Origin: Bacillus timonensis
GTDB taxonomy: Bacteria > Bacillota > Bacilli > Bacillales > Bacillaceae_L
Assembly: GCF_004799755.1 (NCBI RefSeq)
Contig: NZ_SLUB01000004.1
Span: forward strand, 1-64,000
Direction: 5' to 3'
Length of the DNA: 64,000 nucleotides
Positions 55,559-64,000 of the stretch are shown piece after piece (the first letter of the stretch is position 1; every line of letters starts with the position of its first letter). Below the pieces are notes generated by a model, which did no database searches, was not told the DNA's origin, and was given only the letters and a program-made list of their open reading frames with translations. Both the position numbers and the translations under genes were made by a program.

Positions 55559-56332
55559 ATGAATTTATATCAACATTTTCGAAAAGAAGAGCATGCTTTT
55601 ATTGATCAAGTTTTAGAATGGAAGCAGACTGTAGAGAACCAATATAGTCCTAAGCTAACGGATTTTCTTGATCCACGTGAACAAGAAATTGTAAAACAAG
55701 TGATTGGAACAAATGGGGAAATCCTTGTTGATTTTTTTGGTGGAAAAGATGGGCTTGAACGAAAACGAGCATTATTGTATCCAACTTATTTTGAACCTAA
55801 TGAAGACGATTATCATCTTGCCTTTTTTGAAGTGAAGTATCCAGTTAAATTTGTTACAGTCGATCATCGCAAAGTACTCGGTTCATTAATGTCTCTTGGT
55901 CTAAAACGTACCAAGTTTGGTGATATTTTAACACAAGATGAGCAGATTCAAATTGTAGTAGCAAACGAGATTGCAGACTACGTCCGTATGAATTTAACGG
56001 CTGTTGGAAAAGCAACCATTTCACTTTCAGAAATAAATTCGACTGATTTGCTTGAGGTAAATGAAGAATGGACAGAGCAAACCGTTACTGTTTCTTCTTT
56101 ACGATTGGATGTGGTCCTGTCATCCATTTTGAATTTGTCCCGACAAAAGGTTCAAGTCTTAATTGAGAATGGTCTTGTTAAGGTGAATTGGAAAAAAATC
56201 GAGCAAACTTCATTTGAATGTAAGGAAACGGATGTCCTCTCAGTTCGTGGGTATGGAAGAAGTAAACTTCATTCAATTGAAGGAAAAACAAAAAAGGAAA
56301 AATGGCGAATTATTGTTGGAAGACAAAAATAA
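55559..56332 (+). CDS. ylmH: RNA-binding protein YlmH (S4 domain)
   Basis: The 257-residue protein has an N-terminal domain of the YlmH family (about 1-85; FTDFLDPREQEIVKQVIG-like segment) and a central alpha/beta domain. The C-terminal S4 RNA-binding domain is at about 180-245 (LRLDVVLSSILNLSRQKVQVLIENGLVKVNWK). YlmH-type proteins act on stalled or split ribosomes in Bacillus. ATG with GAGG about ten bases upstream. It is placed between sepF-ylmG and divIVA as in B. subtilis. Confidence 0.94.
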   Translation: MNLYQHFRKEEHAFIDQVLEWKQTVENQYSPKLTDFLDPREQEIVKQVIGTNGEILVDFFGGKDGLERKRALLYPTYFEPNEDDYHLAFFEVKYPVKFVTVDHRKVLGSLMSLGLKRTKFGDILTQDEQIQIVVANEIADYVRMNLTAVGKATISLSEINSTDLLEVNEEWTEQTVTVSSLRLDVVLSSILNLSRQKVQVLIENGLVKVNWKKIEQTSFECKETDVLSVRGYGRSKLHSIEGKTKKEKWRIIVGRQK

Positions 56333-56439
56333 TTGAAAAGAGTGCAGGAATTTCTTCTTTTTTGTCGAATTGTAAAGTATCATACATATAGGTATTGAAT
56401 CTAATTTTAACAATTTACTAATTTTTGGAGGTGGCATTC

Positions 56440-56940
56440 GTGCCTTTAACGCCATTAGATATTCATAATAAGGAATTTAATAAAGGTTTTCGCGGCTATG
56501 ATGAGGACGAAGTAAATGAGTTTCTCGATCAGGTCATTAAAGATTATGAAATGGTTATACGTGAGAAAAAAGAACTTGAATCAAAGCTATCAGAGCTCAA
56601 TGAAAAACTAGGACATTTTACAAATATTGAAGAAACATTAAATAAATCGATTTTAATTGCACAAGAAACAGCAGAAGAAGTGAAACGCAACGCTTCAAAA
56701 GAAGCAAAGCTCATTATTAAAGAAGCTGAGAAAAATGCGGATCGTATTATTAATGAATCTTTAGCTAAATCCAGAAAGATAACCATTGAAATCGAAGAAT
56801 TAAAGAAACAATCAAAAGTATTTAGAAACAGATTTAAAATGTTAATTGAAGCACAATTAGACATGCTTAGTAATGATGATTGGGATCATCTCATGGAATA
56901 CAATGTTGAACCCGTTTTTGCAGAATCAGAAGAAAACTAA
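56440..56940 (+). CDS. divIVA: Septum site-determining protein DivIVA
   Basis: The 166-residue coiled-coil protein marks negatively curved membrane at poles and septa and recruits MinJ and chromosome-anchoring partners. The N-terminal lipid-binding domain reads PLTPLDIHNKEFNKGFRGYD with EDEVNEFLDQVIKDYE, followed by two long coiled coils (about 30-60 and 70-150) and the DDWDHLMEY tail segment. GTG 56440 follows GGAGGTGG by five bases; the in-frame TTG 56425 lies within that site's left flank. Confidence 0.96.
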   Translation: MPLTPLDIHNKEFNKGFRGYDEDEVNEFLDQVIKDYEMVIREKKELESKLSELNEKLGHFTNIEETLNKSILIAQETAEEVKRNASKEAKLIIKEAEKNADRIINESLAKSRKITIEIEELKKQSKVFRNRFKMLIEAQLDMLSNDDWDHLMEYNVEPVFAESEEN

Positions 56941-57009
56941 CTTCTCTACTTGACTCTTCTGTTTAATACGAATATAATTTTAAAACAACTAATTAAACTT
57001 AAATATTTT

Positions 57010-57294
57010 AAGCAGCTATGATGGGGACAGTAGTTCTTATATCGTCTTATCCATTTTGAAAGCGAGTCAGGGATGGTGGAAGCCTGATATAAGCGTTAAG
57101 AATGAAGATCACCCCGGAGTTCGGTGCTGAACACATAAAAATGGTTGAAGGCTGTCCTTTAATCATTTCTAAGTAAGCATTTCGCGAATCATTCACGTTA
57201 CGAATGTCGAGTGGACGAATGAGAAATATTCGTCTATAAGGGTGGTACCGCGAGAGACCTTCTCGTCCCTTTTTGGGATGAGAAGGTCTTTTTG
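57010..57294 (+). promoter_or_regulatory. Ile-specific T-box leader of ileS
   Basis: The leader has the complete T-box layout. A Stem I region with AGCGAG and an AG-bulge-like segment precedes the specifier ATC at 57108-57110, read as Ile. The T-box AGGGTGGTACCGCG is at 57239-57252. A terminator stem AGACCTTCTCGTCCC (57255-57269) pairs with GGGATGAGAAGGTCT (57275-57289) and ends in T residues. Uncharged tRNA-Ile should stabilise the antiterminator and permit ileS transcription. Confidence 0.95.
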
Positions 57295-57370
57295 TATTAA
57301 ATGAGAAACATTAGCCACATACTGTAACAAGCTGCAACAAAGTTGGAACGATTATTAGGAGGAAATGGTT

Positions 57371-60139
57371 ATGGAATACAAAGACACGTTATTAATGCCA
57401 AAAACGGATTTTCCGATGCGTGGAAATCTCCCAAATCGGGAACCTCAGATTCAAGAACAATGGAAAGAAATGAATATTTATCAAAAGGTTCAAGAACGTA
57501 CAAAAGGGCGTCCATTATTCGTCCTACATGATGGACCACCTTATGCGAATGGTGATATTCATATGGGGCATGCCCTAAATAAAATTATCAAGGATATGAT
57601 TGTTCGTTTTAAATCAATGAATGGCTATTGTGCACCATATGTCCCAGGTTGGGATACGCACGGACTGCCGATTGAAACAGCTCTTACAAAGAATAAAAAG
57701 GTTAATCGTAAGGCGATGAGTGTTGCAGAATTCCGTAAGCTATGTGAGGAATATGCATATGAGCAAATCAATAACCAAAGAGAGCAATTTAAACGTCTTG
57801 GTGTACGTGGTGACTGGGAGAATCCATATATCACATTAAAACCAGAATATGAAGCACAACAAATCAAAGTGTTTGGAGAAATGGCAAAAAAAGGCTATAT
57901 CTACAAAGGACTTAAACCTGTTTATTGGTCTCCGTCAAGTGAGTCAGCACTTGCAGAAGCTGAAATTGAATATCAAGATAAGCGTTCACCGTCTATCTAT
58001 GTTGCATTCCATGTTAAGGATGGGAAAGGTGTATTAGAGGGCGACGAAAAAATTATCATCTGGACAACAACACCTTGGACAATTCCAGCGAACCTTGGAA
58101 TTAGCGTACACCCAGATCTTGAATATAGTGTGGTCAGTGTTGACAATCAAAAATATGTCGTAGCATCCGCACTTTTAGAGGCGGTAACTAAAGAAATCGG
58201 CTGGGAAGATGTTTCAGTCGTGAAAACTTTCAAGGGTCGTGAATTAGAAAATGTGGTGGCATCCCATCCAATCTATGGCCGTGACTCATTAGTCATGCTT
58301 GGTGAACACGTTACAACGGATGCAGGTACTGGATGTGTTCATACAGCTCCAGGACATGGGGAAGACGACTTTATCGTTGGTCAAAAATACGGAATCGGCG
58401 TTCTTTGTCCGGTTGATGAAAAAGGATATATGACAGCGGAAGCTGAAGGGTTTGAAGGCTTATTCTATGATGAGGCAAATAAACCAATTACAGAAAAACT
58501 AAATGAAGTTGGAGCTCTTTTAAAGCTTTCCTTCATCACTCACTCTTATCCACATGATTGGCGTACTAAGAAACCTACCATCTTTAGAGCAACAGCTCAA
58601 TGGTTTGCGTCAATTAAGGATTTTAGAAATGAGCTAATGGAAGCTGTGAAAGAAACGAAATGGGTTCCAGCATGGGGCGAAACACGACTTTATAATATGG
58701 TTCGTGACAGAGGAGATTGGTGTATTTCACGTCAACGTGCTTGGGGAGTTCCAATTCCTGTTTTTTATGGTGAAAATGGTGAACCAATTATCACAGATGA
58801 AACCATTAACCATGTATCTGAGCTATTTAGAGAATATGGATCAAACGTTTGGTTTGAACGTGAAGCAAAAGATTTATTGCCTGAAGGATTCACACATGAA
58901 TCAAGTCCAAATGGACAATTTACAAAAGAAGTAGATATTATGGATGTATGGTTTGATTCTGGTTCTTCCCACCAAGCTGTTTTAGTAGAAAGAGATGACT
59001 TACAACGTCCAGCAGACCTATATTTAGAAGGTTCAGACCAATATCGTGGCTGGTTTAACTCATCATTATCAACTGCAGTAGCGGTGACTGGAAAAGCACC
59101 ATATAAAGGCGTACTAAGCCATGGTTTTGCACTAGATGGTGAAGGCCGTAAGATGAGTAAGTCACTTGGTAATGTAGTTGTTCCTGAGAAGGTTATGAAA
59201 CAACTGGGAGCAGACATTTTACGTCTTTGGGTAGCTTCGGTTGATTACCAAGCAGACGTTCGTGTATCTGATGCGATTTTAAAACAGGTTGCTGAGGTGT
59301 ACCGTAAAATCAGAAATACCTTCCGATTCTTACTTGGTAACTTAAGTGACTTTAACCCAGAAACAGATGCAGTGCCTGTAAATGAATTGCGTGAAGTAGA
59401 TCGCTATATTCTTGTTAAGCTAAATAAATTAATCGATAAGGTTAAAACATCCTATGAAAATTATGAATTTGCGGGTGTTTACCACTCTGTTCATAATTTC
59501 TGTACAATCGAGTTAAGCTCTTTCTATCTAGATTTTGCGAAGGATATTTTATATATCGAACCCGTTAATCAACAGGATCGCCGTTCGATTCAAACAGTGT
59601 TATATGAGGCATTATTAAGTTTAACTAAGCTCGTAACTCCAATTCTTCCACATACAGCAGACGAGGTATGGTCTCATATCGATTCTGTTAAAGAAGAAAG
59701 TGTTCAATTGGTTGATATGCCTAATTCAGTTGAAATTCCAAATGCTGATCAAGTAGAAGCTAAATGGGATTCATTTATGGAGCTACGTGATGATGTTCTT
59801 AAAGCACTAGAAGCAGCAAGAAATGAAAAAGTCATTGGAAAATCGTTAGCGGCTAGCATTACATTATATCCGAATAAGGAAACAAAAGCCCTTTTAGATT
59901 CTGTTGAAGAAAACTTAAAGCAATTATTCATTGTATCAGGATTTGAAATTGGTGGATCGTTTGAAGATGCACCAGAAAATGCACAAGCTTTTGAACAAGT
60001 AAAGATCGTTGTAGGTGTAGCAGAAGGCGAAACATGTGATCGTTGTTGGGTCGTAACACCAACTGTTGGCGAAGACCAAGATCATCCAACTCTTTGCTCA
60101 CGCTGTGCATCCGTTGTAAAAGAAAATTACCAAAACTAA
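57371..60139 (+). CDS. ileS: Isoleucyl-tRNA synthetase
   Basis: This class I synthetase charges tRNA-Ile. The 922-residue protein has the HIGH-type motif DIHMGH (near 60-65), an editing domain (about 200-400; [11 protein letters not shown] and [16 protein letters not shown]), the KMSKS loop (near 595), an anticodon-binding helical domain, and a C-terminal zinc finger with CDRCW and CSRC. ATG 57371 follows AGGAGG by eight bases and gives the usual [16 protein letters not shown] start. It is controlled by the T-box upstream. Confidence 0.98.
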   Translation: MEYKDTLLMPKTDFPMRGNLPNREPQIQEQWKEMNIYQKVQERTKGRPLFVLHDGPPYANGDIHMGHALNKIIKDMIVRFKSMNGYCAPYVPGWDTHGLPIETALTKNKKVNRKAMSVAEFRKLCEEYAYEQINNQREQFKRLGVRGDWENPYITLKPEYEAQQIKVFGEMAKKGYIYKGLKPVYWSPSSESALAEAEIEYQDKRSPSIYVAFHVKDGKGVLEGDEKIIIWTTTPWTIPANLGISVHPDLEYSVVSVDNQKYVVASALLEAVTKEIGWEDVSVVKTFKGRELENVVASHPIYGRDSLVMLGEHVTTDAGTGCVHTAPGHGEDDFIVGQKYGIGVLCPVDEKGYMTAEAEGFEGLFYDEANKPITEKLNEVGALLKLSFITHSYPHDWRTKKPTIFRATAQWFASIKDFRNELMEAVKETKWVPAWGETRLYNMVRDRGDWCISRQRAWGVPIPVFYGENGEPIITDETINHVSELFREYGSNVWFEREAKDLLPEGFTHESSPNGQFTKEVDIMDVWFDSGSSHQAVLVERDDLQRPADLYLEGSDQYRGWFNSSLSTAVAVTGKAPYKGVLSHGFALDGEGRKMSKSLGNVVVPEKVMKQLGADILRLWVASVDYQADVRVSDAILKQVAEVYRKIRNTFRFLLGNLSDFNPETDAVPVNELREVDRYILVKLNKLIDKVKTSYENYEFAGVYHSVHNFCTIELSSFYLDFAKDILYIEPVNQQDRRSIQTVLYEALLSLTKLVTPILPHTADEVWSHIDSVKEESVQLVDMPNSVEIPNADQVEAKWDSFMELRDDVLKALEAARNEKVIGKSLAASITLYPNKETKALLDSVEENLKQLFIVSGFEIGGSFEDAPENAQAFEQVKIVVGVAEGETCDRCWVVTPTVGEDQDHPTLCSRCASVVKENYQN

Positions 60140-60150
60140 TCTAGGAAAAA

Positions 60151-60183
60151 TGCCATGAATCTTAAGGTTCATGGCACTTTTTT
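60151..60183 (+). terminator. Terminator after ileS
   Basis: The 9-bp stem TGCCATGAA/TTCATGGCA with an eight-base loop is followed by CTTTTTT. Confidence 0.9.
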
Positions 60184-60462
60184 ATGGTCAAAAGATTATC
60201 TTGAAATATTGCGTTAATATAACTGTAAACTTAAAAAATGCTTGCCAACCGTCAATATTTTATAAGAAGAACGTATTATGTAATTGGAAACAGTGACAAT
60301 ATATTGAAAAAGAATGAAACTCTAAAGCGTCATTTTTTCAACTTACAGGAAAAAGTTGTTGGCTTTAACACAAACCTTTATCGGTAACACTAACTTTACT
60401 ACCTTATAGAAATAGAAATGTTCTAATGCATTTAATCAAAAGCATGATAAGGAGGCGTTCCA
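60184..60462. other. Intergenic region between ileS and the ylyA-like gene
   Basis: This AT-rich stretch of 279 bp after the ileS terminator holds no open reading frame, repeat copy or clear promoter. It may contain a sporulation sigma promoter for the next gene, but I could not assign one. An AAGGAGG ribosome site lies at its right end. Confidence 0.5.
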
Positions 60463-60828
60463 ATGAACGGTCAGTATGCAGAGATTAAAGCGGAGTTAGA
60501 ATTAACGAAGAAGGAACTATTATCAAGGTTGAGGCAGTCAACACAATATGAGGTAAGTCAAGAATTTCTCTTTCAGAATCAGCAGTCTGAAAAAGAAAAA
60601 TTTATTATCAGTCATATAAAAGAAGACCTATATGATGTCGAAAGAGCATTAAACAAAATGAAATCCGGAAGCTTTGGAATTTGTGAAGAAACAGGTGCAG
60701 AAATTCCAATCGAGAAATTAAGGATTCTTCCAACAGCTCGAACCATTTTTGAATTTTCCTTCACTGATTTATATGACAGAAATAAAGTCATATCTCCTCA
60801 ACGTGAAAACCATCTATATTTAGTGTAG
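60463..60828 (+). CDS. ylyA: YlyA-like DksA/TraR-family protein with degenerate zinc finger
   Basis: The 121-residue protein has a coiled-coil N-terminal half (about 5-75; EIKAELELTKKELLSRLRQ) and a C-terminal DksA/TraR-like segment (KMKSGSFGICEETGAEIPIEKLRILPTARTIF). Of the four zinc-binding Cys of a DksA finger only C in GICEETG remains, so zinc is probably not bound. B. subtilis YlyA, in the same place, interacts with RNA polymerase and stimulates SigG-dependent genes in the forespore. A 10-bp stem (GTAGCAGAAG 60825, CTTCTGCTAC 60846) overlaps the stop. Confidence 0.85.
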   Translation: MNGQYAEIKAELELTKKELLSRLRQSTQYEVSQEFLFQNQQSEKEKFIISHIKEDLYDVERALNKMKSGSFGICEETGAEIPIEKLRILPTARTIFEFSFTDLYDRNKVISPQRENHLYLV

Positions 60829-60945
60829 CAGAAGTGAAGGTTTACCTTCTGCTACTGCTTGCGTTATCCCTCAAATAATTGTACAGTCGTCCAATCATGT
60901 GCTAAAATGCAGAAAGGTAAAGTTTGTTAACATGGGGGCGTTTAC

Positions 60946-61434
60946 GTGTATTATTATTTAATAGCTTTGTTTGTCATTTTATTAGATCAGGTTACAAAAT
61001 GGGTCATTGTCCGTTTTATGGAACTCGGGGACTCAATTGAAATTATTCCAAACTTTTTGTATATAACTTCACATCGTAACCGTGGTGCAGCATGGGGAAT
61101 TTTACAAGGACAAATGTGGTTTTTCTATATTATCACCATAGTCGTTGTGGTTATGCTTGTTCTGTACATTCAACGTCTCAAACCAAACCAGCGTTTATTT
61201 GGCATTGCGCTTTCATTGATGCTAGGAGGTGCAATTGGTAATTTTATCGATCGTATCTTTCGTAAAGAAGTTGTCGACTTTATAGATACATACATTTTTA
61301 CATATAATTTCCCAATTTTTAATATTGCCGATTCCGCACTTGTTATAGGTGTTGGTTTAATCCTATTATTAACATTGTTTGAAGGGAAATTAGAAAAGGA
61401 GAAATCAAATGAATCAATTCGAACTAACGATTGA
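60946..61434 (+). CDS. lspA: Lipoprotein signal peptidase (signal peptidase II)
   Basis: It cleaves prolipoprotein signal peptides before the lipidated Cys, for example in CtaC of this window. The 162-residue membrane protein has four transmembrane helices and the aspartic protease motifs: NRGAAWG (near 46-52), GNFIDRI (catalytic Asp, near 101-107) and [11 protein letters not shown] (second catalytic Asp, near 125-135). GTG start with GGGGGC upstream. It overlaps rluD by 26 bases. Confidence 0.96.
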   Translation: MYYYLIALFVILLDQVTKWVIVRFMELGDSIEIIPNFLYITSHRNRGAAWGILQGQMWFFYIITIVVVVMLVLYIQRLKPNQRLFGIALSLMLGGAIGNFIDRIFRKEVVDFIDTYIFTYNFPIFNIADSALVIGVGLILLLTLFEGKLEKEKSNESIRTND

Positions 61435-62317
61435 GGAACATCAGCAAAATGACCGAATTGATAAAATTGTCTCAGCCTTCAATTCAGAGTGGTCAAGAAC
61501 TCAAGTTCAGACTTGGATTAAGGATGGAAACATTACGGTTAATGAGAATAAAACAAAACCCAATTATAAAGTAAATCTTGGCGACAAAATTCAAATAGTC
61601 ATCCCAGATCCGGAACCGCTTGATGTTGTTCCTGAAGAGATGAATTTGGATATTTATTATGAAGATGGAGACGTTCTTGTTGTCAATAAACCGAAGGGAA
61701 TGGTCGTGCACCCTGCTCCAGGTCATGTCAGTGGCACTCTTGTAAATGGTCTTATGGCTCACTGCAAGGATTTATCGGGGATCAATGGAGTTCTTCGCCC
61801 GGGGATTGTCCATCGGATTGATAAAGACACTTCAGGCCTGTTAATGGTTGCAAAAAATGATGTTGCTCATGAATCTTTAGTAAATCAATTAGTCGAAAAG
61901 ACAGTCACTCGTAAATATAAAGCAATTGTCCATGGAGTCATACCGCATGACCAAGGGACAATAGATGCTCCAATAGGAAGAGATAAAAAGGACCGTCAAA
62001 GTATGACGGTTACTGATGAGAACAGTAAAGTTGCCGTTACTCATTTTAATGTTTTAGAGCGTTTTAAAGATTTTACCTTTATTGAATGTCAGCTTGAAAC
62101 AGGAAGGACCCATCAAATTCGTGTTCATATGAAATATATAGGATATCCGTTAGCAGGTGATCCAAAGTATGGACCTAAGAAAACATTAGAACTTGACGGA
62201 CAAGCTTTACATGCAGGACTACTGGGCTTTGTTCACCCAAGAACGAAAGAGTATCTTGAATTTGAAGCCCCACTACCTGCTTATTTTGAGGAACTTCTTG
62301 AAAAACTTCGTCATTAA
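61409..62317 (+). CDS. rluD: RluA/RluD-family 23S rRNA pseudouridine synthase YlyB
   Basis: The 302-residue protein has an N-terminal S4 RNA-binding domain (about 12-65) and a pseudouridine synthase domain with [16 protein letters not shown] (catalytic Asp near 140), RKYKAIVHG and the [26 protein letters not shown] motif. By family it modifies uridines around 1911-1917 of 23S rRNA; the exact sites are not known here. It overlaps lspA, as in many Firmicutes, and corresponds to B. subtilis ylyB. Confidence 0.95.
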   Translation: MNQFELTIEEHQQNDRIDKIVSAFNSEWSRTQVQTWIKDGNITVNENKTKPNYKVNLGDKIQIVIPDPEPLDVVPEEMNLDIYYEDGDVLVVNKPKGMVVHPAPGHVSGTLVNGLMAHCKDLSGINGVLRPGIVHRIDKDTSGLLMVAKNDVAHESLVNQLVEKTVTRKYKAIVHGVIPHDQGTIDAPIGRDKKDRQSMTVTDENSKVAVTHFNVLERFKDFTFIECQLETGRTHQIRVHMKYIGYPLAGDPKYGPKKTLELDGQALHAGLLGFVHPRTKEYLEFEAPLPAYFEELLEKLRH

Positions 62318-62379
62318 AATTTTGTCACATAAAAGGATTGACAAAATTCGATACGAACATTAAAATTAACTTAATTAAA

Positions 62380-63092
<713 letters not shown>

Positions 63093-63097
63093 AACGA

Positions 63098-63273
63098 AAT
63101 GCGTAAGCTCCTTGTACAGAAACGAGAAAACTGGCCGACTAAAGGCGCCACATTCTGTGGCAACGTCGGCACTAGCACGTCCTGTGCGTCGAAGACTCCG
63201 ACAAAAGAAGCGTTCTTTGCTTCTGAAGGAGGAGTTGAAGTTTCTCGAGTTTCAAGGCGCTGAAGCTAGACAA
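63098..63273 (+). repeat. Structured intergenic repeat (element C) between pyrR and pyrP
   Basis: About 175 bp starting just after the pyrR stop. Outer arms are AGCTCCTTG (63107) with CAAGGCGCTGAAGCT (63254) and GAAACGAGAAA with TTTCTCGAGTTTC. The core is GCCGAC (63135) / GTCGGC (63166) enclosing GCCAC-attct-GTGGC, followed by GCAC-gtcct-GTGC (63176-63188): the same two-hairpin plan as copies A and B with different stem bases. It ends GAAGCTAGACAA like element D. Confidence 0.8.
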
Positions 63274-63282
63274 ATAAATACC

Positions 63283-63382
63283 CTTTAATTGTAGTCCAGA
63301 GAGGCTAACAAAGGGGTTACATTCCTTCTCTACATGTAAGGATTTGTGTACCTCTTTGTGTAAAAAACACAAAGATTTTTTT
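63283..63382 (+). promoter_or_regulatory. PyrR-dependent attenuator upstream of pyrP
   Basis: The PyrR binding loop AGTCCAGAGAGGCT lies at 63293-63306. The terminator stem CTTTGTGT (63354-63361) pairs with ACACAAAG (63367-63374), followed by ATTTTTTT. It is the second pyr attenuator in the window. Confidence 0.93.
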
Positions 63383-63419
63383 GTTTTGGGTATGTTAAAC
63401 ATGAGGAGGAAATAAGGTA

Positions 63420-64000
63420 ATGAAAGATAACCAAAAGGTTGTTTTAGGCATAAAAGAAAAACCATCAGCAGGTCTCTTCGCAATACTTAGCCTGCAACAT
63501 TTATTTGCAATGTTCGGTGCAACAATTCTGGTACCGTATCTAGTAGGAATTAGTCCTGGGGTTGCGCTAATCTCCAGTGGATTAGGTACACTCGCATTCT
63601 TACTTATCACAAAAGGTCAGGTTCCTGCATACTTAGGTTCGTCCTTTGCTTTCATCATCCCACTTCAAACGGCAATTGCAGCTGATGGTCCAGGCGCTGC
63701 AATGATGGCAAGTTTACTAGCTGGTTTAGTATATGGGGTTGTAGCACTCATCATTAAAGCAACAGGACATAAATGGCTAGTCAAAATACTGCCGCCTGTG
63801 GTTGTTGGTCCGGTCATTATTGTTATCGGATTAAGCCTAGCGGGAACAGCAGTAGGAATGGCAATGAATGATGCAAATGGCGCATACAGCCTACAGCATT
63901 TTTCAGTGGCATTAGTTACATTAGCAATCGTGATTATCGCAACCATCTTCTTTAAAGGTTTCCTAAATCTAATTCCGGTGTTAATCGGAATTATCGGTGG
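63420..64000 (+). CDS. pyrP: Uracil permease PyrP (partial, cut by window end)
   Basis: The first 193 codons of a nucleobase:cation symporter-2 (NCS2/UraA) family protein are present. The start MKDNQKVVLGIKEKPSAGLF is followed by SLQHLFAMFGATILVPYLVGI, the diagnostic Q-H motif of helix 1, and several further helices (GQVPAYLGSSFAFIIPLQ; LPPVVVGPVIIVIGLSLAG). ATG 63420 with AGGAGG 11 bases and AAGG 3 bases upstream. It imports uracil by H+ symport and is controlled by the attenuator before it. No frame defect in the part seen. Confidence 0.95.
   Translation, partial: MKDNQKVVLGIKEKPSAGLFAILSLQHLFAMFGATILVPYLVGISPGVALISSGLGTLAFLLITKGQVPAYLGSSFAFIIPLQTAIAADGPGAAMMASLLAGLVYGVVALIIKATGHKWLVKILPPVVVGPVIIVIGLSLAGTAVGMAMNDANGAYSLQHFSVALVTLAIVIIATIFFKGFLNLIPVLIGIIG

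Noticed and set aside
56363-56369. Perfect Spo0A box TGTCGAA before divIVA
   Set aside because: A single 7-mer is expected often by chance in 64 kb and divIVA is not a known Spo0A target; no flanking boxes.

Overview
The window is chromosomal DNA of a low-GC, endospore-forming Firmicute of the family Bacillaceae. The gene order follows the Bacillus subtilis ctaB-ylb-dcw-spoIIG-ylm-ileS-pyr segment almost gene for gene. It carries spore-specific genes (ylbD, ylbJ, rsfA, spoVD, spoVE, spoIIGA, sigE, sigG, ylyA-like), a bacillithiol gene (bshC), an Ile T-box and PyrR attenuators. Genus cannot be settled from the sequence. There are no rRNA or tRNA genes, insertion sequences, prophage or CRISPR arrays. 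The first 17 bases match the Tn5/Nextera mosaic end, so the window starts at a contig edge with untrimmed adapter.

Layout. 0.4-7 kb: caa3-type cytochrome c oxidase and its assembly (ctaB, ctaC-F, ctaG, yozB/ctaM). 7-23 kb: the ylb region, with small conserved proteins, two CAP-domain secreted proteins, coat proteins, rsmD, coaD, ylbJ, ylbK, ylbL, tmcAL, ylbN-rpmF, a crotonase, rsfA and ylbP. 23-27 kb: a biotin-dependent acyl-CoA carboxylase operon (biotin carboxylase, biotin carrier, carboxyltransferase) behind a strong cre-like site and a structured intergenic repeat. 27-30 kb: a ketopantoate reductase-like gene, a DUF3397 membrane protein and bshC. 30-49.4 kb: the division and cell-wall (dcw) cluster mraZ-rsmH-ftsL-pbpB-spoVD-murE-(Mur-like small gene)-mraY-murD-spoVE-murG-murB-divIB-ylxW-ylxX-sbp-ftsA-ftsZ. 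49.8-52.5 kb: spoIIGA-sigE-sigG. 52.6-57 kb: ylmC-ylmD-ylmE-sepF-ylmG-ylmH-divIVA. 57-62.3 kb: T-box-ileS, a ylyA-like gene, lspA, rluD. 62.3-64 kb: two PyrR attenuators with pyrR and the start of pyrP, cut by the window end.

The genes work together as three main modules: aerobic respiration, septum and peptidoglycan building with its sporulation branch (SpoVD/SpoVE for cortex, SpoIIGA/SigE/SigG for compartment-specific transcription), and core metabolism or translation genes with RNA-based control.

The points most worth following up are: a 150-residue stand-alone Mur-ligase N-terminal-domain protein translationally coupled between murE and mraY, the place murF occupies in many bacteria; four structured intergenic repeat elements, three of which share a two-hairpin core with compensatory base changes; a crotonase that resembles ECHDC1-type acyl-CoA decarboxylases close to an acyl-CoA carboxylase operon; three GTGG repeats at exact 10-bp spacing before mraZ; and an NrdR-box-like palindrome next to a perfect SigA promoter ahead of ylbN-rpmF.
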